Assembly (NCBI GenBank): GCA_945787845.1
Contig: CALZJH010000016.1
Span: 1-56,406, forward strand
From: an uncultured Woeseiaceae bacterium
Lineage (GTDB): Bacteria > Pseudomonadota > Gammaproteobacteria > Steroidobacterales > Woeseiaceae
Reading direction: 5' to 3'
DNA: 56,406 nt
Shown: positions 24,444 to 33,580 of the stretch, in pieces
Layout of the letters: every line of letters begins with the position of its first letter
Position numbering within the stretch: the stretch's first letter is position 1
Translations under genes and position numbers: made by a program
The notes under the pieces: generated by a model
The model's database searches: none
Told to the model about the DNA's origin: nothing
The model's input: only the letters and a program-made list of their open reading frames with translations

Positions 24444-26954
24444 TCAGGGGGTTGCGGTCCAGGTCGAACCAGGTCCGACCATGTCTTCTGTGATGAAGGT
24501 CAATGCATCAACATCAGCGCCGATACCTGCATCCGCACCGGTACCTTCTACCAGGTTGTTTGCATCGGGTGCTGTCAATGCGGCGCCGTCCTCTGTGCCA
24601 TCGACGAAGATATTGCCGTTGACGCCAGTCACCAGTGCCGACCCTCCAGCTCTGAACAGGAGATCGGTGTCAGAGACAGCCAGTGAATAGATGTGCGTGT
24701 TCGTGAACTCAGACGCATCATCCAGTCGACATCCATGATCCACCGTGTAGTCATCCAGGCGGATAGCCGTTCTGTTCGCACCGGCACTCGTACCAAATAT
24801 GCTCTGGGCTGAGCTCTGGTTTGCAACCAGGTTGTCGTCGAAGTCCAGCACGTAATCCAGGTTCTGACAGTTCTCAACGCTATTTTCGTTGGCGTCGTGT
24901 TCGAACTGAATGGCGTTACGGATGTTGATAAACGTATTACGAGCTACGACGTTGGTCAGATCCAGACCGGACGTCCAGATTAGCTCGCTTGAACTGTCGC
25001 TGGGCTCCAGTGTTTCCGAGTCAATATGCAACCCGGCACGGTCAGAAGAATCTGAAGAGATGTTGCCCACGTAGTTGTCGATAATCGTGTGACCTAACGG
25101 GGCGAATGAAATGCCGCCGTCCAGGTTATCGCCTACGGTAATGCCGCCAAAGATATCTTCATAGTCGACGCCGCTGGAAATAATGATATTGCTGGAAACC
25201 GTGTTGTCATAGCCGTGTTCCAGGGCTACATTTCCCCAGGAATTGACGATGGTGTTCCCGTGAATGGTGTTCCCGCCGCCTTGCACCATGATAATGCGCC
25301 TGTCGGTCAACACCGTATCAAAGCGGTTGTACTGCACCACGTGACCGCCAAAACCCGCACCATCTCTGCTTGACGAACGCCCGACTTGGACGCCGAATCC
25401 GTTGGAATCGGTATCCCATTCGGCAGGGTCATCCGACTCGACGGCATCTGGCAAGAAGTTTCTGAACAGGTTGTACTGAACGATATTGCGCTCATTACTT
25501 CCGTTAGGCTGGTTAACTGCATCAGCGTCAGACGTCCTGCTGATAAACATACTGATCGCAGCGCCTTCTTTTGCTTCACTTGTCGGCAAGCCTTCGAACA
25601 GATTCCGCTCGACCACATTGTCGGTTCCGCCTATCGTCATGTAGTGCAGTTCATCGCTACCACCAATGTGCGAAGGACGGGTATCTATCTGGCCGAGAAT
25701 CTGGTTATTGCTGAAGGTGTTGAATGACCCTTGCAGCCGAATGGATCCTTCCCCTTCGCCACAGTTATCGGTATTGGGATTCGACAGATCGTCAAAGATC
25801 AGGCCATCGATAACTACGCCCGTTGTGGAACTCCCATAGACGATACATGTGGAACCCGTGATTACCGCTGTACTGCCCGAGACCAGCCTCACCGTGACAT
25901 TGTCTGTCGTTATCTCGAGCTCGGCCATGTCCTCGTAATCGTCTGAACCGATGTCACTATCGAGGCCAATAATATCGCCGTCCACCGCCAGGCCTATAGC
26001 CTCTGCCAGCGTCACTTCACCTTCAACGACGTAGCTGTGGATGAAGTCTCGCGTCGTCGCAGAGGGCATCTCGGCATTCATGGCTGCATCGGTATACGTG
26101 GCTGTAACAGTGAGCGAAAGTCCCAGCTGTGCGGGCTGCAGGATGAACTCGTTCTCGAGCTGATCCGTCACAACGTTCGCCAGCTCAACGCCGTTCTCAT
26201 CCTCCCAGACGTACGTGATAGAAGGCACGGCGGCGAAACCGTCACCGTCAAAAAGGCTAGCGGTAAGCGTAGCGCCAACTTCTATTTCGCCCGTAATGAC
26301 CACAGCCCCTTCGGGCGGAGGTGATGTAACGGGACCTACTTCAGCCGACGTCAAGTCTTCATCGTAGCCGTCGTCATCCGTATAGGTGGCTGAAACCGAA
26401 ATATTTTCGCCGACCTCATTGGGGGTCAACCTGAACGTTACGTCTGTTGCACCGGCAATTGGTCCTGTAATACTGCCAATCCACTGATAATTGACAACGG
26501 TAAAATCGTTGTCATCGGTGAGCACTGCGGTGAGTGCCTGTCCAACAATCGCGCCGGCTCCAGGTACATTGATTTCCAGTGTTGGCGATTCATTCAGTGG
26601 CCTGGCGACAATCGCATTGGAAACGGCCGTAGACGTGATGTTCCTGTCGTCGGTGTAGCGGATGCTCACGGTGACCGCTTCGCGCCCCTCGTCGGCCGTC
26701 AATGTATAGCTGGAGCTGGTTGCACCGGCAATCGGGCTGCCGTCTCCATTCCACTGATAGGCAACCGTGTTCTGCTGTATGCCATCGGCATCGGACAACA
26801 CCGAGGTGAGCGTCTCACCGACCAGACCCGTGCCGGAGATAGTGGCTACGCCCGGACTATTGGTCGTGCCGAAATCCGAAACTTCCCTGTTTCCACCCTC
26901 GCAGCCGATCAACGCCACTGCAACCCCGACAATTAGAATTTGTTTTAAGTACAT
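24444..26954 (-). CDS. PL6-like beta-helix lipoprotein with Ig-like repeats, catalytic pair replaced
   Basis: 836 residues from ATG 26954 (GAGGGA upstream; the TTG at 26969 is inside that site). Lipobox LIGC. Three Ig-like repeats, each with a VG-x-TLTA-x-L-x-D-x-DG opening, cover about 30-120, 120-210 and 210-305. A right-handed beta-helix of PL6/chondroitinase-B type follows (about 310-830) with NxIxxN-type coils. Where the true PL6 of this locus has Lys and Arg 21 residues apart, this protein has Gln558 and Glu579, also 21 apart (IIMVQGGGN and VALEHGYDN). It is probably a surface glycan-binding protein or a lyase with a different mechanism. Middle gene between a TonB receptor and the PF14099-like gene. 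Confidence 0.78.
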   Translation of the reverse strand: MYLKQILIVGVAVALIGCEGGNREVSDFGTTNSPGVATISGTGLVGETLTSVLSDADGIQQNTVAYQWNGDGSPIAGATSSSYTLTADEGREAVTVSIRYTDDRNITSTAVSNAIVARPLNESPTLEINVPGAGAIVGQALTAVLTDDNDFTVVNYQWIGSITGPIAGATDVTFRLTPNEVGENISVSATYTDDDGYDEDLTSAEVGPVTSPPPEGAVVITGEIEVGATLTASLFDGDGFAAVPSITYVWEDENGVELANVVTDQLENEFILQPAQLGLSLTVTATYTDAAMNAEMPSATTRDFIHSYVVEGEVTLAEAIGLAVDGDIIGLDSDIGSDDYEDMAELEITTDNVTVRLVSGSTAVITGSTCIVYGSSTTGVVIDGLIFDDLSNPNTDNCGEGEGSIRLQGSFNTFSNNQILGQIDTRPSHIGGSDELHYMTIGGTDNVVERNLFEGLPTSEAKEGAAISMFISRTSDADAVNQPNGSNERNIVQYNLFRNFLPDAVESDDPAEWDTDSNGFGVQVGRSSSRDGAGFGGHVVQYNRFDTVLTDRRIIMVQGGGNTIHGNTIVNSWGNVALEHGYDNTVSSNIIISSGVDYEDIFGGITVGDNLDGGISFAPLGHTIIDNYVGNISSDSSDRAGLHIDSETLEPSDSSSELIWTSGLDLTNVVARNTFINIRNAIQFEHDANENSVENCQNLDYVLDFDDNLVANQSSAQSIFGTSAGANRTAIRLDDYTVDHGCRLDDASEFTNTHIYSLAVSDTDLLFRAGGSALVTGVNGNIFVDGTEDGAALTAPDANNLVEGTGADAGIGADVDALTFITEDMVGPGSTWTATP

Positions 26955-27019
26955 TTTTTTGTCCCTCAATAAGAGATTCTTGATTTACGCAGCGCTGCAA
27001 CGAACGCCCTGCTGGGGGT

Positions 27020-30000
27020 CTAGAAAAACTTCCCGCGCAGACCAACGAATACTCTTGGACCGTAGTAGTTCATTTCACCCAAATTGTCTTCGACGAAGAA
27101 ATACTGAGATTTGGGTTCGTCGAACAGGTTGATTGCCTTAACCGAAAGTCGGAGGTTGTCGGTGATGTTATAGGACGCTCGAGCTTCCCAAACACCCACC
27201 TCGCCCACATACCGCAAACGAGTACCGTTGGAGGTATACGGCTGGAAGTACCCACTGCGATATTTGTAGATCAGTGAGCCATCAAACTCGCCAGCCTGGT
27301 AGTAGAGCTGGCCTGAGAATGTCTCCCTTGAAAATCCGGGAACGTTTCCAGGCGGTATGATGCCTTCATGGGTTTGAACGAAAGCGCCGTTCTCGTCAAT
27401 GAAGCCGCGATCGCCATAAAGGCTATCCTCGAACTCGAAATCGGAGTCAGCATAGTTGTAGCTGACCTTGGCGCCGAACCCGCCCAGGAATCCCGGCAGA
27501 TAGGAGAAGTTGTGCGAGCCGGTGATTTCGATGCCTGTCAACGTACTGGTGCTGTCGTCTGTTTGCTGCAGCACGATCGGGAATGTCAGCGTTTCGCCGT
27601 CGACCACATAGTCTTCCTGGACAACCGTATTGACAAAGCCACCCCTGAAATTCTTAAGGTAGACCGTTGCGGCCAGGATTGAATCCTCATTGGGATACCA
27701 CTCCAGCGCGAGGTCGTAGTTCCAGGATGTCAACGGATCTGCATAAGGATTGCCAGCCCCCGTGACGCCGGTAAGTAACGCGTCAACTGTGAGCGGGTCA
27801 TCATCTTCATCAGCTATCTGGAAGCTTCGCTGAAAACCCATATCGCCTGGATCGGCACGGGAAAGACCACGGAAGATTCCCGCCCTGAAGATGACCTCAT
27901 CGGTGAGGTCCATCACGAAATTGAAGCTCGGCAGAACCTCGGTGTAATCGTTTTTCGCGGCGATTGACTCCAGGGTATCTGTTGTCTCCAACGAAAGCTC
28001 TCCGGTAACCGGATCTGACACAATGTTGAATGCGCTTCTGTAGCCGACGGAGGTCACCTTGGTTTCCACAACACGAACACCAAAGTTACCGCTCACAGGC
28101 TTGTCGGCCCACTCACTTTCAAAGTTCGCTTTCACGTAGAACGCCAGGGTGTCTTCAGAGACATCAACTGTCTGTGGGTGATTGCCCAGCACCGGATAGG
28201 CAAGCGACGCGTCATTGCCCGCGAGAATGGCGTCCAATCGACAAGCGTTGTCAAAAATTGCCCAGCTATTATAGGAATTGAGGACGTTGCCGCTTCCATC
28301 GACGCTGGTGACCAGGGCCCCTGCGTCCGCTGAGCTCAAATAGCCGCTTTCGGGAAATGCTCGAGCGCAAGCCATAACAGCCGGATCGGCATCACCCACC
28401 GTATAGGTAAAACGTGCTCCGTTGCTGCCTGATGCACTTCCGCCGCGGGCGGAGTAATAAGACAGCTCAGCTACACGCGCCCCGAAATCTATGCTGTCAA
28501 CAAACCCGGAATCCAGGTCATAGTTAAAATCGATACGCGCAGCGTCGATCGTGTTCTCCCGGTCCGCATCGGTATCGAGACGCACACGTAAGCCGTCATC
28601 AAAGTTGGTTGGATCGGTGATGTCAAAGTCTTCGACCGTCCAGGTAACGAAGCCCTCGTTGTTGCGGGAGAACGTTGTGTCTTGCCTGCTTTGGCTTTGT
28701 TGGCGGAATGAAGCCTGCTGTTCAACACGCGTAGTCTTGGACGAAGAAATATCCGCGGCAACGCTGAACCGATCATTGATGAAGTACTCAACGTCTAATC
28801 CCCAGCCCGTATATTCTTCCGTTCGGGAATACAGCTCGCCGTTGGAATCGATATCGGTTTCACCTGCCCAGTTGGTAACTACACCGTTGGTCTGGAATAC
28901 CAAACCGTCGAGCGTTGTACCTCGCGTATTGCGTTTCATGTTTGCGAAGTTGAGATCGTTGCGATCTTCCGACTGAATGCGCTCCGACCATTGAGCATCC
29001 AGGTTGATTTCCAACTTGTCATTGGGCTGCCACTGGAGAGCCGCAAATACTGAGTCACGCTCATCATGAGTATCGTTCTGGCGAAAGCCGCGCGAGCTGC
29101 CCGCCCAGGCGAAAGGCCGGTCATCGTCTACTGCAACGCCGGTAGCGGGATCGATGGAAGTATCAAATCCGCCATTCGTACCCGAGCCAGCCGGGTTGTC
29201 CTCACAATCGTCATTTGTCCCGGTAAGGTTCGAATAGCCCTGCAGCGGGTCGTTGTCGGCGAGGCAAGCAAACAGCGACGTGCCACTTGGACTCGACGAG
29301 CGCATTTCCTGTTCTGGCTGCGAAATATCACTGCGCTGCAAACCGAACGAAAAACCCAGCAGGCCGCCGTTATCGAATTCGAACTGATCGACATAGCTGG
29401 CCGTGCCCCGATAACCGATACCACCGGCCATCGTATCCGAAATGTCCTGCTGATCAGGGTTGTAGTTGCCTTGCAGGTCAACCTGGAAACGCCGCTTGCC
29501 GTAGTCGAGCGGCCTCAGCGTTTCGAGCTCGATCAAACCAGCAACGCCACCTTCAATCAGGCTCGCATCCTGGGTCTTGTAGATCGACAGCTTGTTCATC
29601 AGTTCCGACGGGAACTGGGAGAAGTTGACTGAGCGGTCACCCGTGCCGTTTGTTGCCATACGTCCGTTGAACGTCGTGGCGCTTAGGTATGGTCCTAATC
29701 CTCGAATGGAGATTTCTGTCGCGCCGCCATTTTCCCTGTGTGACGAGGCACCGGTGATGGTTTCGAGGGCTTCGCCGATCGACAGCGCAGGAAGGTCACC
29801 AATATCCGTGGCGGAGAGCCCGTCGACAATGGTCGTGGAGGATCGCTTGATATTAATGGTGCTCTGGATCGTTGCGCGGGTCCCGATGACGGCGATTTCT
29901 TCAATTGCTTCTTCGTCGTCGGTCTGCTGGGCATAAGCCGGCACAAAAGAGAAAATGCCCGTTAGTGCGACCGATATGACGCTGATTGCGAAAACGGAAA

Positions 30001-30043
30001 ATGATTGGCGGCCGCTCGTGGCGACGCTCCGGAACGTTTCCAT
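27020..30043 (-). CDS. TonB-dependent receptor (first), probable oligoalginate uptake
   Basis: 1007 residues from ATG 30043, supported by GGGGGA seven bases upstream; the longer frame to 30136 runs through an inverted repeat. Signal peptide ends PAYA-Q. The plug domain begins IEEIAVIGTRATIQSTINIKRSS and contains SIGEALETITGASSHR and the ISIRGLG motif. A 22-strand barrel with many Tyr/Asn/Asp loops follows and ends in Phe (GLRGKFF). This is the large sugar-type receptor class (TIGR01782-like) of Proteobacteria. It heads an operon with two surface lipoproteins, analogous to receptor plus binding partners for polysaccharide capture. Confidence 0.93.
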   Translation of the reverse strand: METFRSVATSGRQSFSVFAISVISVALTGIFSFVPAYAQQTDDEEAIEEIAVIGTRATIQSTINIKRSSTTIVDGLSATDIGDLPALSIGEALETITGASSHRENGGATEISIRGLGPYLSATTFNGRMATNGTGDRSVNFSQFPSELMNKLSIYKTQDASLIEGGVAGLIELETLRPLDYGKRRFQVDLQGNYNPDQQDISDTMAGGIGYRGTASYVDQFEFDNGGLLGFSFGLQRSDISQPEQEMRSSSPSGTSLFACLADNDPLQGYSNLTGTNDDCEDNPAGSGTNGGFDTSIDPATGVAVDDDRPFAWAGSSRGFRQNDTHDERDSVFAALQWQPNDKLEINLDAQWSERIQSEDRNDLNFANMKRNTRGTTLDGLVFQTNGVVTNWAGETDIDSNGELYSRTEEYTGWGLDVEYFINDRFSVAADISSSKTTRVEQQASFRQQSQSRQDTTFSRNNEGFVTWTVEDFDITDPTNFDDGLRVRLDTDADRENTIDAARIDFNYDLDSGFVDSIDFGARVAELSYYSARGGSASGSNGARFTYTVGDADPAVMACARAFPESGYLSSADAGALVTSVDGSGNVLNSYNSWAIFDNACRLDAILAGNDASLAYPVLGNHPQTVDVSEDTLAFYVKANFESEWADKPVSGNFGVRVVETKVTSVGYRSAFNIVSDPVTGELSLETTDTLESIAAKNDYTEVLPSFNFVMDLTDEVIFRAGIFRGLSRADPGDMGFQRSFQIADEDDDPLTVDALLTGVTGAGNPYADPLTSWNYDLALEWYPNEDSILAATVYLKNFRGGFVNTVVQEDYVVDGETLTFPIVLQQTDDSTSTLTGIEITGSHNFSYLPGFLGGFGAKVSYNYADSDFEFEDSLYGDRGFIDENGAFVQTHEGIIPPGNVPGFSRETFSGQLYYQAGEFDGSLIYKYRSGYFQPYTSNGTRLRYVGEVGVWEARASYNITDNLRLSVKAINLFDEPKSQYFFVEDNLGEMNYYGPRVFVGLRGKFF

Positions 30044-30094
30044 CAGGTGTTCCCCCGAATTGTTTTTGGTCGTAAAGTTATTCAGCCAAAATCT

Positions 30095-30130
30095 AGGATT
30101 TTGGTAAACGATGTTGATGACCAAAATCCT
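30095..30130. promoter_or_regulatory. Long inverted repeat upstream of the first TonB receptor
   Basis: AGGATTTTGGT (30095-30105) and ACCAAAATCCT (30120-30130) are perfect 11-base arms separated by 14 bases. The arms contain TTTTGGT/ACCAAAA, like the FadR-type half-site. Another TTTTTGGT lies at 30063, and ACCAATTA at 30281. Region 30044-30307 has no gene; it carries AT-rich promoter-like sequence around 30219-30250. Confidence 0.5.
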
Positions 30131-30307
30131 ACGCAATTGTCACGCTGCCGTCAAACCAATCATCTGTCGATGCGGGCCCTGCTCGCCGTCGTACGTCCTC
30201 TTCTCGCGAAACGCTTGAATTTTAAAATATTGATTTTAAAGCTATTATGTCGGCAAACAGGCTGGTCGAAAACCTATCTTACCAATTATCCGGATTGCGC
30301 AAACTAC

Positions 30308-32548
30308 CTAGAAATAGTAATACGGCCCGGTCCACTCATATCTTCTCTCGCCAATCTTCACCTGATGTTGCCTGGACACGGATGCATCCGTATTGGATTG
30401 CAGGAAAATTCGTTTGCCCCCAGCCAGGTCTTCGATAGATACAGCCGTGTAGTTGGCATCGTCGTAAATGACTTCCAGTGCCCGGATACGACTGGTGGAA
30501 TTCACCGCCAGTTCCGAAACCGGGCTGTAGCTGCCGTGAGGTTCAACGATCGAGGCGAAGACCGTGTCCTTTGCATCCTGCCTGCGGATCAAGAACGCTG
30601 CATCCCGGCGCAGGTTGAACTCCGGATCGTTGGCGCCCATCCTGGTGAATAGCAGCTGGTCGGACGAAGTGCTGGCAGATGTCAGCGTGTAGAATTTGTG
30701 ATTGGCCATCCACGAGAATTTGGCGTTATCAGAGGCTGGCGTTCCTTTTCCTTCCACGTACAGATGCTCGTAACCGTTCTGGTCACCCAGGGGACTCAAT
30801 CCTGACGGCGTTACATAGTCAAAGTTGACCTGCAGCACCTGTCCAAGGAAGTAGAACGGCAAGTCGTATTGGTGTTTCGCGCTTGACGTGATCTTGACGA
30901 TATCCAACAGGAACGGCTTCTCCAGACCCTCATTCCTGATGATTGCCATGGTTCGGGTTATTTGCGTTCCCGGGTAGGCATTTGTTTCCTTTGCACTGAC
31001 AACCTGCACGTCGCCATTGGTGTCGTCATAGAAATGCAGGTCGGAATGGTGCTGGCTGCCGATTTCGTACTTGCCCTCAAAATGCGACGTCTCGTCCTGC
31101 GTAATGGTGTTGTGAGCTATTGTCTGCTTGGCCCAGGTCCTGTTCTCCTTCAGGTAGTTGCCGCCACCTTTCTGTTCGATATTGACGAAGCGCACCAGCC
31201 CATAATCCTGCAGTACTTCGTCGCCCTTTTCATAAAGAGAGAATGAAAGCTTGTCATAGTGCCCGTGGCTCAGACCCTGCGCGGCGTACTTGAACACGAG
31301 CGTCAGGTCTTCGTTGCCGTAGCGTAACACCGCAACACCACCCTGCTCGCCATCGGACCCGTCGGACAGGTTGATCGATTTCTTTTCGAAAGGCTGCGTT
31401 TTTCCGTCTCGGATAGCCAACGCAACAGAAAATCCTGCATCGTCGAGCAGGACGCTGCCTTGCTCTTCGGCAATGCTCAGGAGTCGCGGATCCTGCCCCC
31501 CCACGTGGTACGCAATATCGACCGCTGTTACAAGTGCGCCGGTCTGATAGGACATACCTTTTTGTCCGTCATTCAGCGGGAAGAACTCACCGTCGGCATC
31601 CGACAGGGCCAGCAACGCATCCACCGCTTTCAGAAGCACGCCATTCTTGTGCTCGAGTACTTCAAGTTCCGGTTTGACGTTGTTAAGCGCCTGCGCAAAG
31701 ACCAGGAACGGGTACATTGCGTAGCGCTGGTAGTAAGGACCTTCGGTGTAGTAGCCGTCGGGCGAAAAAGGCTCCTCGAGGTTCGCGAGGAATCCAGCTC
31801 TCCCATCCTTGTCAAAGATGAACCCCCCGTCGTTATCCTTGGCAGCAATATCGATTTCGTCAAACGGGATGCCGTCCAACGCTCTCTGTATCAGTTCATC
31901 GTCTCCCATGACGAGGCCGATCATGCCGACAGCCGCAATGCCCCAGGTACTGTGATTGTGTACGCGGTTGAAGAACTGCGGACTGTCGACGGAAATATGA
32001 TCGGCGAACGGCCGGAAGAGATTGTCTTCCAGTGTCTGACGTTCCTCCGCCGACAGGAAATCATAAATTGCGTCATAGGCCTGGCTCACGTAGACAAGCC
32101 AGTTGGCATCGTTCAGGCACTGCCAGAACAGCTTGCCTCTCGCATAGGACCGCTCCTTGGGATGCAGCGGCAGGTCCATGTACATCGCCTCGTACTGGAA
32201 CAGCATATCGCGAACGTAGTTGGCGTACTTTTCATCGTCGAGGATCTGGTACAGCGCACCGGCCTTCTGCATGATGAAGAAGTTGCGCTTGTGGCGTTCG
32301 TGCGTATATCCGCCTGAATAGTCCAGGGGGATCGGGGTGTCGATGCCTTGTTCGATTTCAGCGTCGACTTCTGCCTTGACGCTTTTCAAGGTTGCATCAA
32401 AAAGAGGCACCGTACCCAGTTCTGCCCGGATCTGTTGAACGCCCGCTTTGGTCAGGATCAGCCTGGGATGTTCGCCTTCGGCTGCCATTGTCGGGACAGT
32501 TACGACCAGAATCGCCAGAAATAGCGATATTCTTGTTCCAGTTTTCAT
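30308..32548 (-). CDS. Oligoalginate lyase, polysaccharide lyase family 17
   Basis: 746 residues with signal peptide (ISLFLAILVVTVPTMA). The N-terminal alginate_lyase helical toroid (about 25-380) holds HPRLIL, the RVHNHSTWG segment with the catalytic Asn-His, and EGPYYQRYA with a catalytic Tyr. The C-terminal heparinase II/III beta-sandwich (about 390-740) holds GLSHGHYDKLSF with the His metal/catalytic residues. This is the Alg17C layout: exolytic release of unsaturated monouronate from oligoalginate, in the periplasm. The ATG has GAGG 11 bases upstream. It has its own upstream region with an operator-like site. Confidence 0.93.
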   Translation of the reverse strand: MKTGTRISLFLAILVVTVPTMAAEGEHPRLILTKAGVQQIRAELGTVPLFDATLKSVKAEVDAEIEQGIDTPIPLDYSGGYTHERHKRNFFIMQKAGALYQILDDEKYANYVRDMLFQYEAMYMDLPLHPKERSYARGKLFWQCLNDANWLVYVSQAYDAIYDFLSAEERQTLEDNLFRPFADHISVDSPQFFNRVHNHSTWGIAAVGMIGLVMGDDELIQRALDGIPFDEIDIAAKDNDGGFIFDKDGRAGFLANLEEPFSPDGYYTEGPYYQRYAMYPFLVFAQALNNVKPELEVLEHKNGVLLKAVDALLALSDADGEFFPLNDGQKGMSYQTGALVTAVDIAYHVGGQDPRLLSIAEEQGSVLLDDAGFSVALAIRDGKTQPFEKKSINLSDGSDGEQGGVAVLRYGNEDLTLVFKYAAQGLSHGHYDKLSFSLYEKGDEVLQDYGLVRFVNIEQKGGGNYLKENRTWAKQTIAHNTITQDETSHFEGKYEIGSQHHSDLHFYDDTNGDVQVVSAKETNAYPGTQITRTMAIIRNEGLEKPFLLDIVKITSSAKHQYDLPFYFLGQVLQVNFDYVTPSGLSPLGDQNGYEHLYVEGKGTPASDNAKFSWMANHKFYTLTSASTSSDQLLFTRMGANDPEFNLRRDAAFLIRRQDAKDTVFASIVEPHGSYSPVSELAVNSTSRIRALEVIYDDANYTAVSIEDLAGGKRIFLQSNTDASVSRQHQVKIGERRYEWTGPYYYF

Positions 32549-32568
32549 ACGCAGCGAAGCCTCTCAGG

Positions 32569-32583
32569 ATTGGTATACACAAT
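32569..32583. promoter_or_regulatory. UxuR-box-like site upstream of PL17
   Basis: ATTGGTATACACAAT lies 20 bases upstream of the PL17 start. It matches the E. coli UxuR/ExuR box core ATTGGTATACCAAT with one extra base. Region 32549-32728 has no other feature that I can support. Confidence 0.5.
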
Positions 32584-32728
32584 CTGCCAGTGCGACAAAA
32601 CGAAGTCTACAGGCACACCGTTTTAGTAGTTCCACAGGGTTCCGTCCGTCAGACGTACTACCGGATGGTATCGACGGTTATGACGAAATAGCCTGCAACA
32701 ACAGCATCAAACGCTCATCGAGGAACAC

Positions 32729-33580
32729 TCACTGGAGCGGCGACGTCAGGTTGCGGCCAGGCGCCATATAGATGTCGTCGTAGCGTACGCCGCCATTACC
32801 GTAGGGCTGGTCGTGCGGTCCGGTGTTGCAGATCGTCATGAAAGACGACAACGGCAATGTCCTGCGCATGCGAAAATCTGCGCCTTCGAAGACGAACTGT
32901 CGTGTCTCAAACTCCCCGCCGCGCACATAGAGATCATAGCGCTGGCCACCGTCGTCACCCGGTGCGTTGTTCACGATATACCACAGTTCATACCATTCGC
33001 CCGTGAGCAACGGCTTTGCGTTCTCGCCGGTCTCGGGATTAATGATTTTGCTGTACGCTTTGTTGTCGCCACTCAGGACCATTAACGTCCCGTCGTTCTT
33101 GCTACCGTTTGACTCCCACTTGTCCGTAACGCGAATCATCGGTTCAAAGGAATCGTAGTGCTGGTCGGGAATTTCGGACGCAGATACGTTGGCCAGGCCG
33201 AAGGAATGATTGTTGGGAAAACTCTCAACATTGATCCGGGTATAGAATGTGTGGGTCTCGCCGATCTGGACGGTAACAGGCAACGGCATGAAACCGATCG
33301 CTTTGCGATTACCCGCAACGCCATCTGCTGCCGGTTTCCGGACCAGGTAACGATTACCATTACTCGGCTCCACACGGACCTCGGCGACTTGTGGTCTTGG
33401 CACGAAAGGATCCGTGTCGTTCTGGACATCGATATGAGTCCAGCCATCCAGCGGCGGACCGGATTCAAAATCATCGACCAGTAACCAGGCGGACCGGCCT
33501 TCATCCGACTTTATTGTCGAGTTGCCTGTGCAGGCAGCCAGACACAACAACAAGAGAAAGCTTGTCACTTGAGAAGTCAT
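32729..33580 (-). CDS. Lipoprotein of unknown function in the alginate locus
   Basis: 283 residues. Lipobox LAAC after FLLLLCLA. The body is rich in beta-strand-like segments and opens with LLVDDFESGPPLDGWTHID, as in concanavalin-A-like or carbohydrate-binding jelly rolls. It includes TFYTRINVESFPNNHSFGLANVS, GEWYELWYIVNN and a C-terminal YDDIYMAPG, as in glycan-binding laminin-G-like modules. I do not recognise a named family. Its ATG immediately follows the uxuA stop with no gap, so the two are cotranscribed. A surface or periplasmic role in uronate-glycan binding or cleavage is inferred from context. Confidence 0.7.
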   Translation of the reverse strand: MTSQVTSFLLLLCLAACTGNSTIKSDEGRSAWLLVDDFESGPPLDGWTHIDVQNDTDPFVPRPQVAEVRVEPSNGNRYLVRKPAADGVAGNRKAIGFMPLPVTVQIGETHTFYTRINVESFPNNHSFGLANVSASEIPDQHYDSFEPMIRVTDKWESNGSKNDGTLMVLSGDNKAYSKIINPETGENAKPLLTGEWYELWYIVNNAPGDDGGQRYDLYVRGGEFETRQFVFEGADFRMRRTLPLSSFMTICNTGPHDQPYGNGGVRYDDIYMAPGRNLTSPLQ

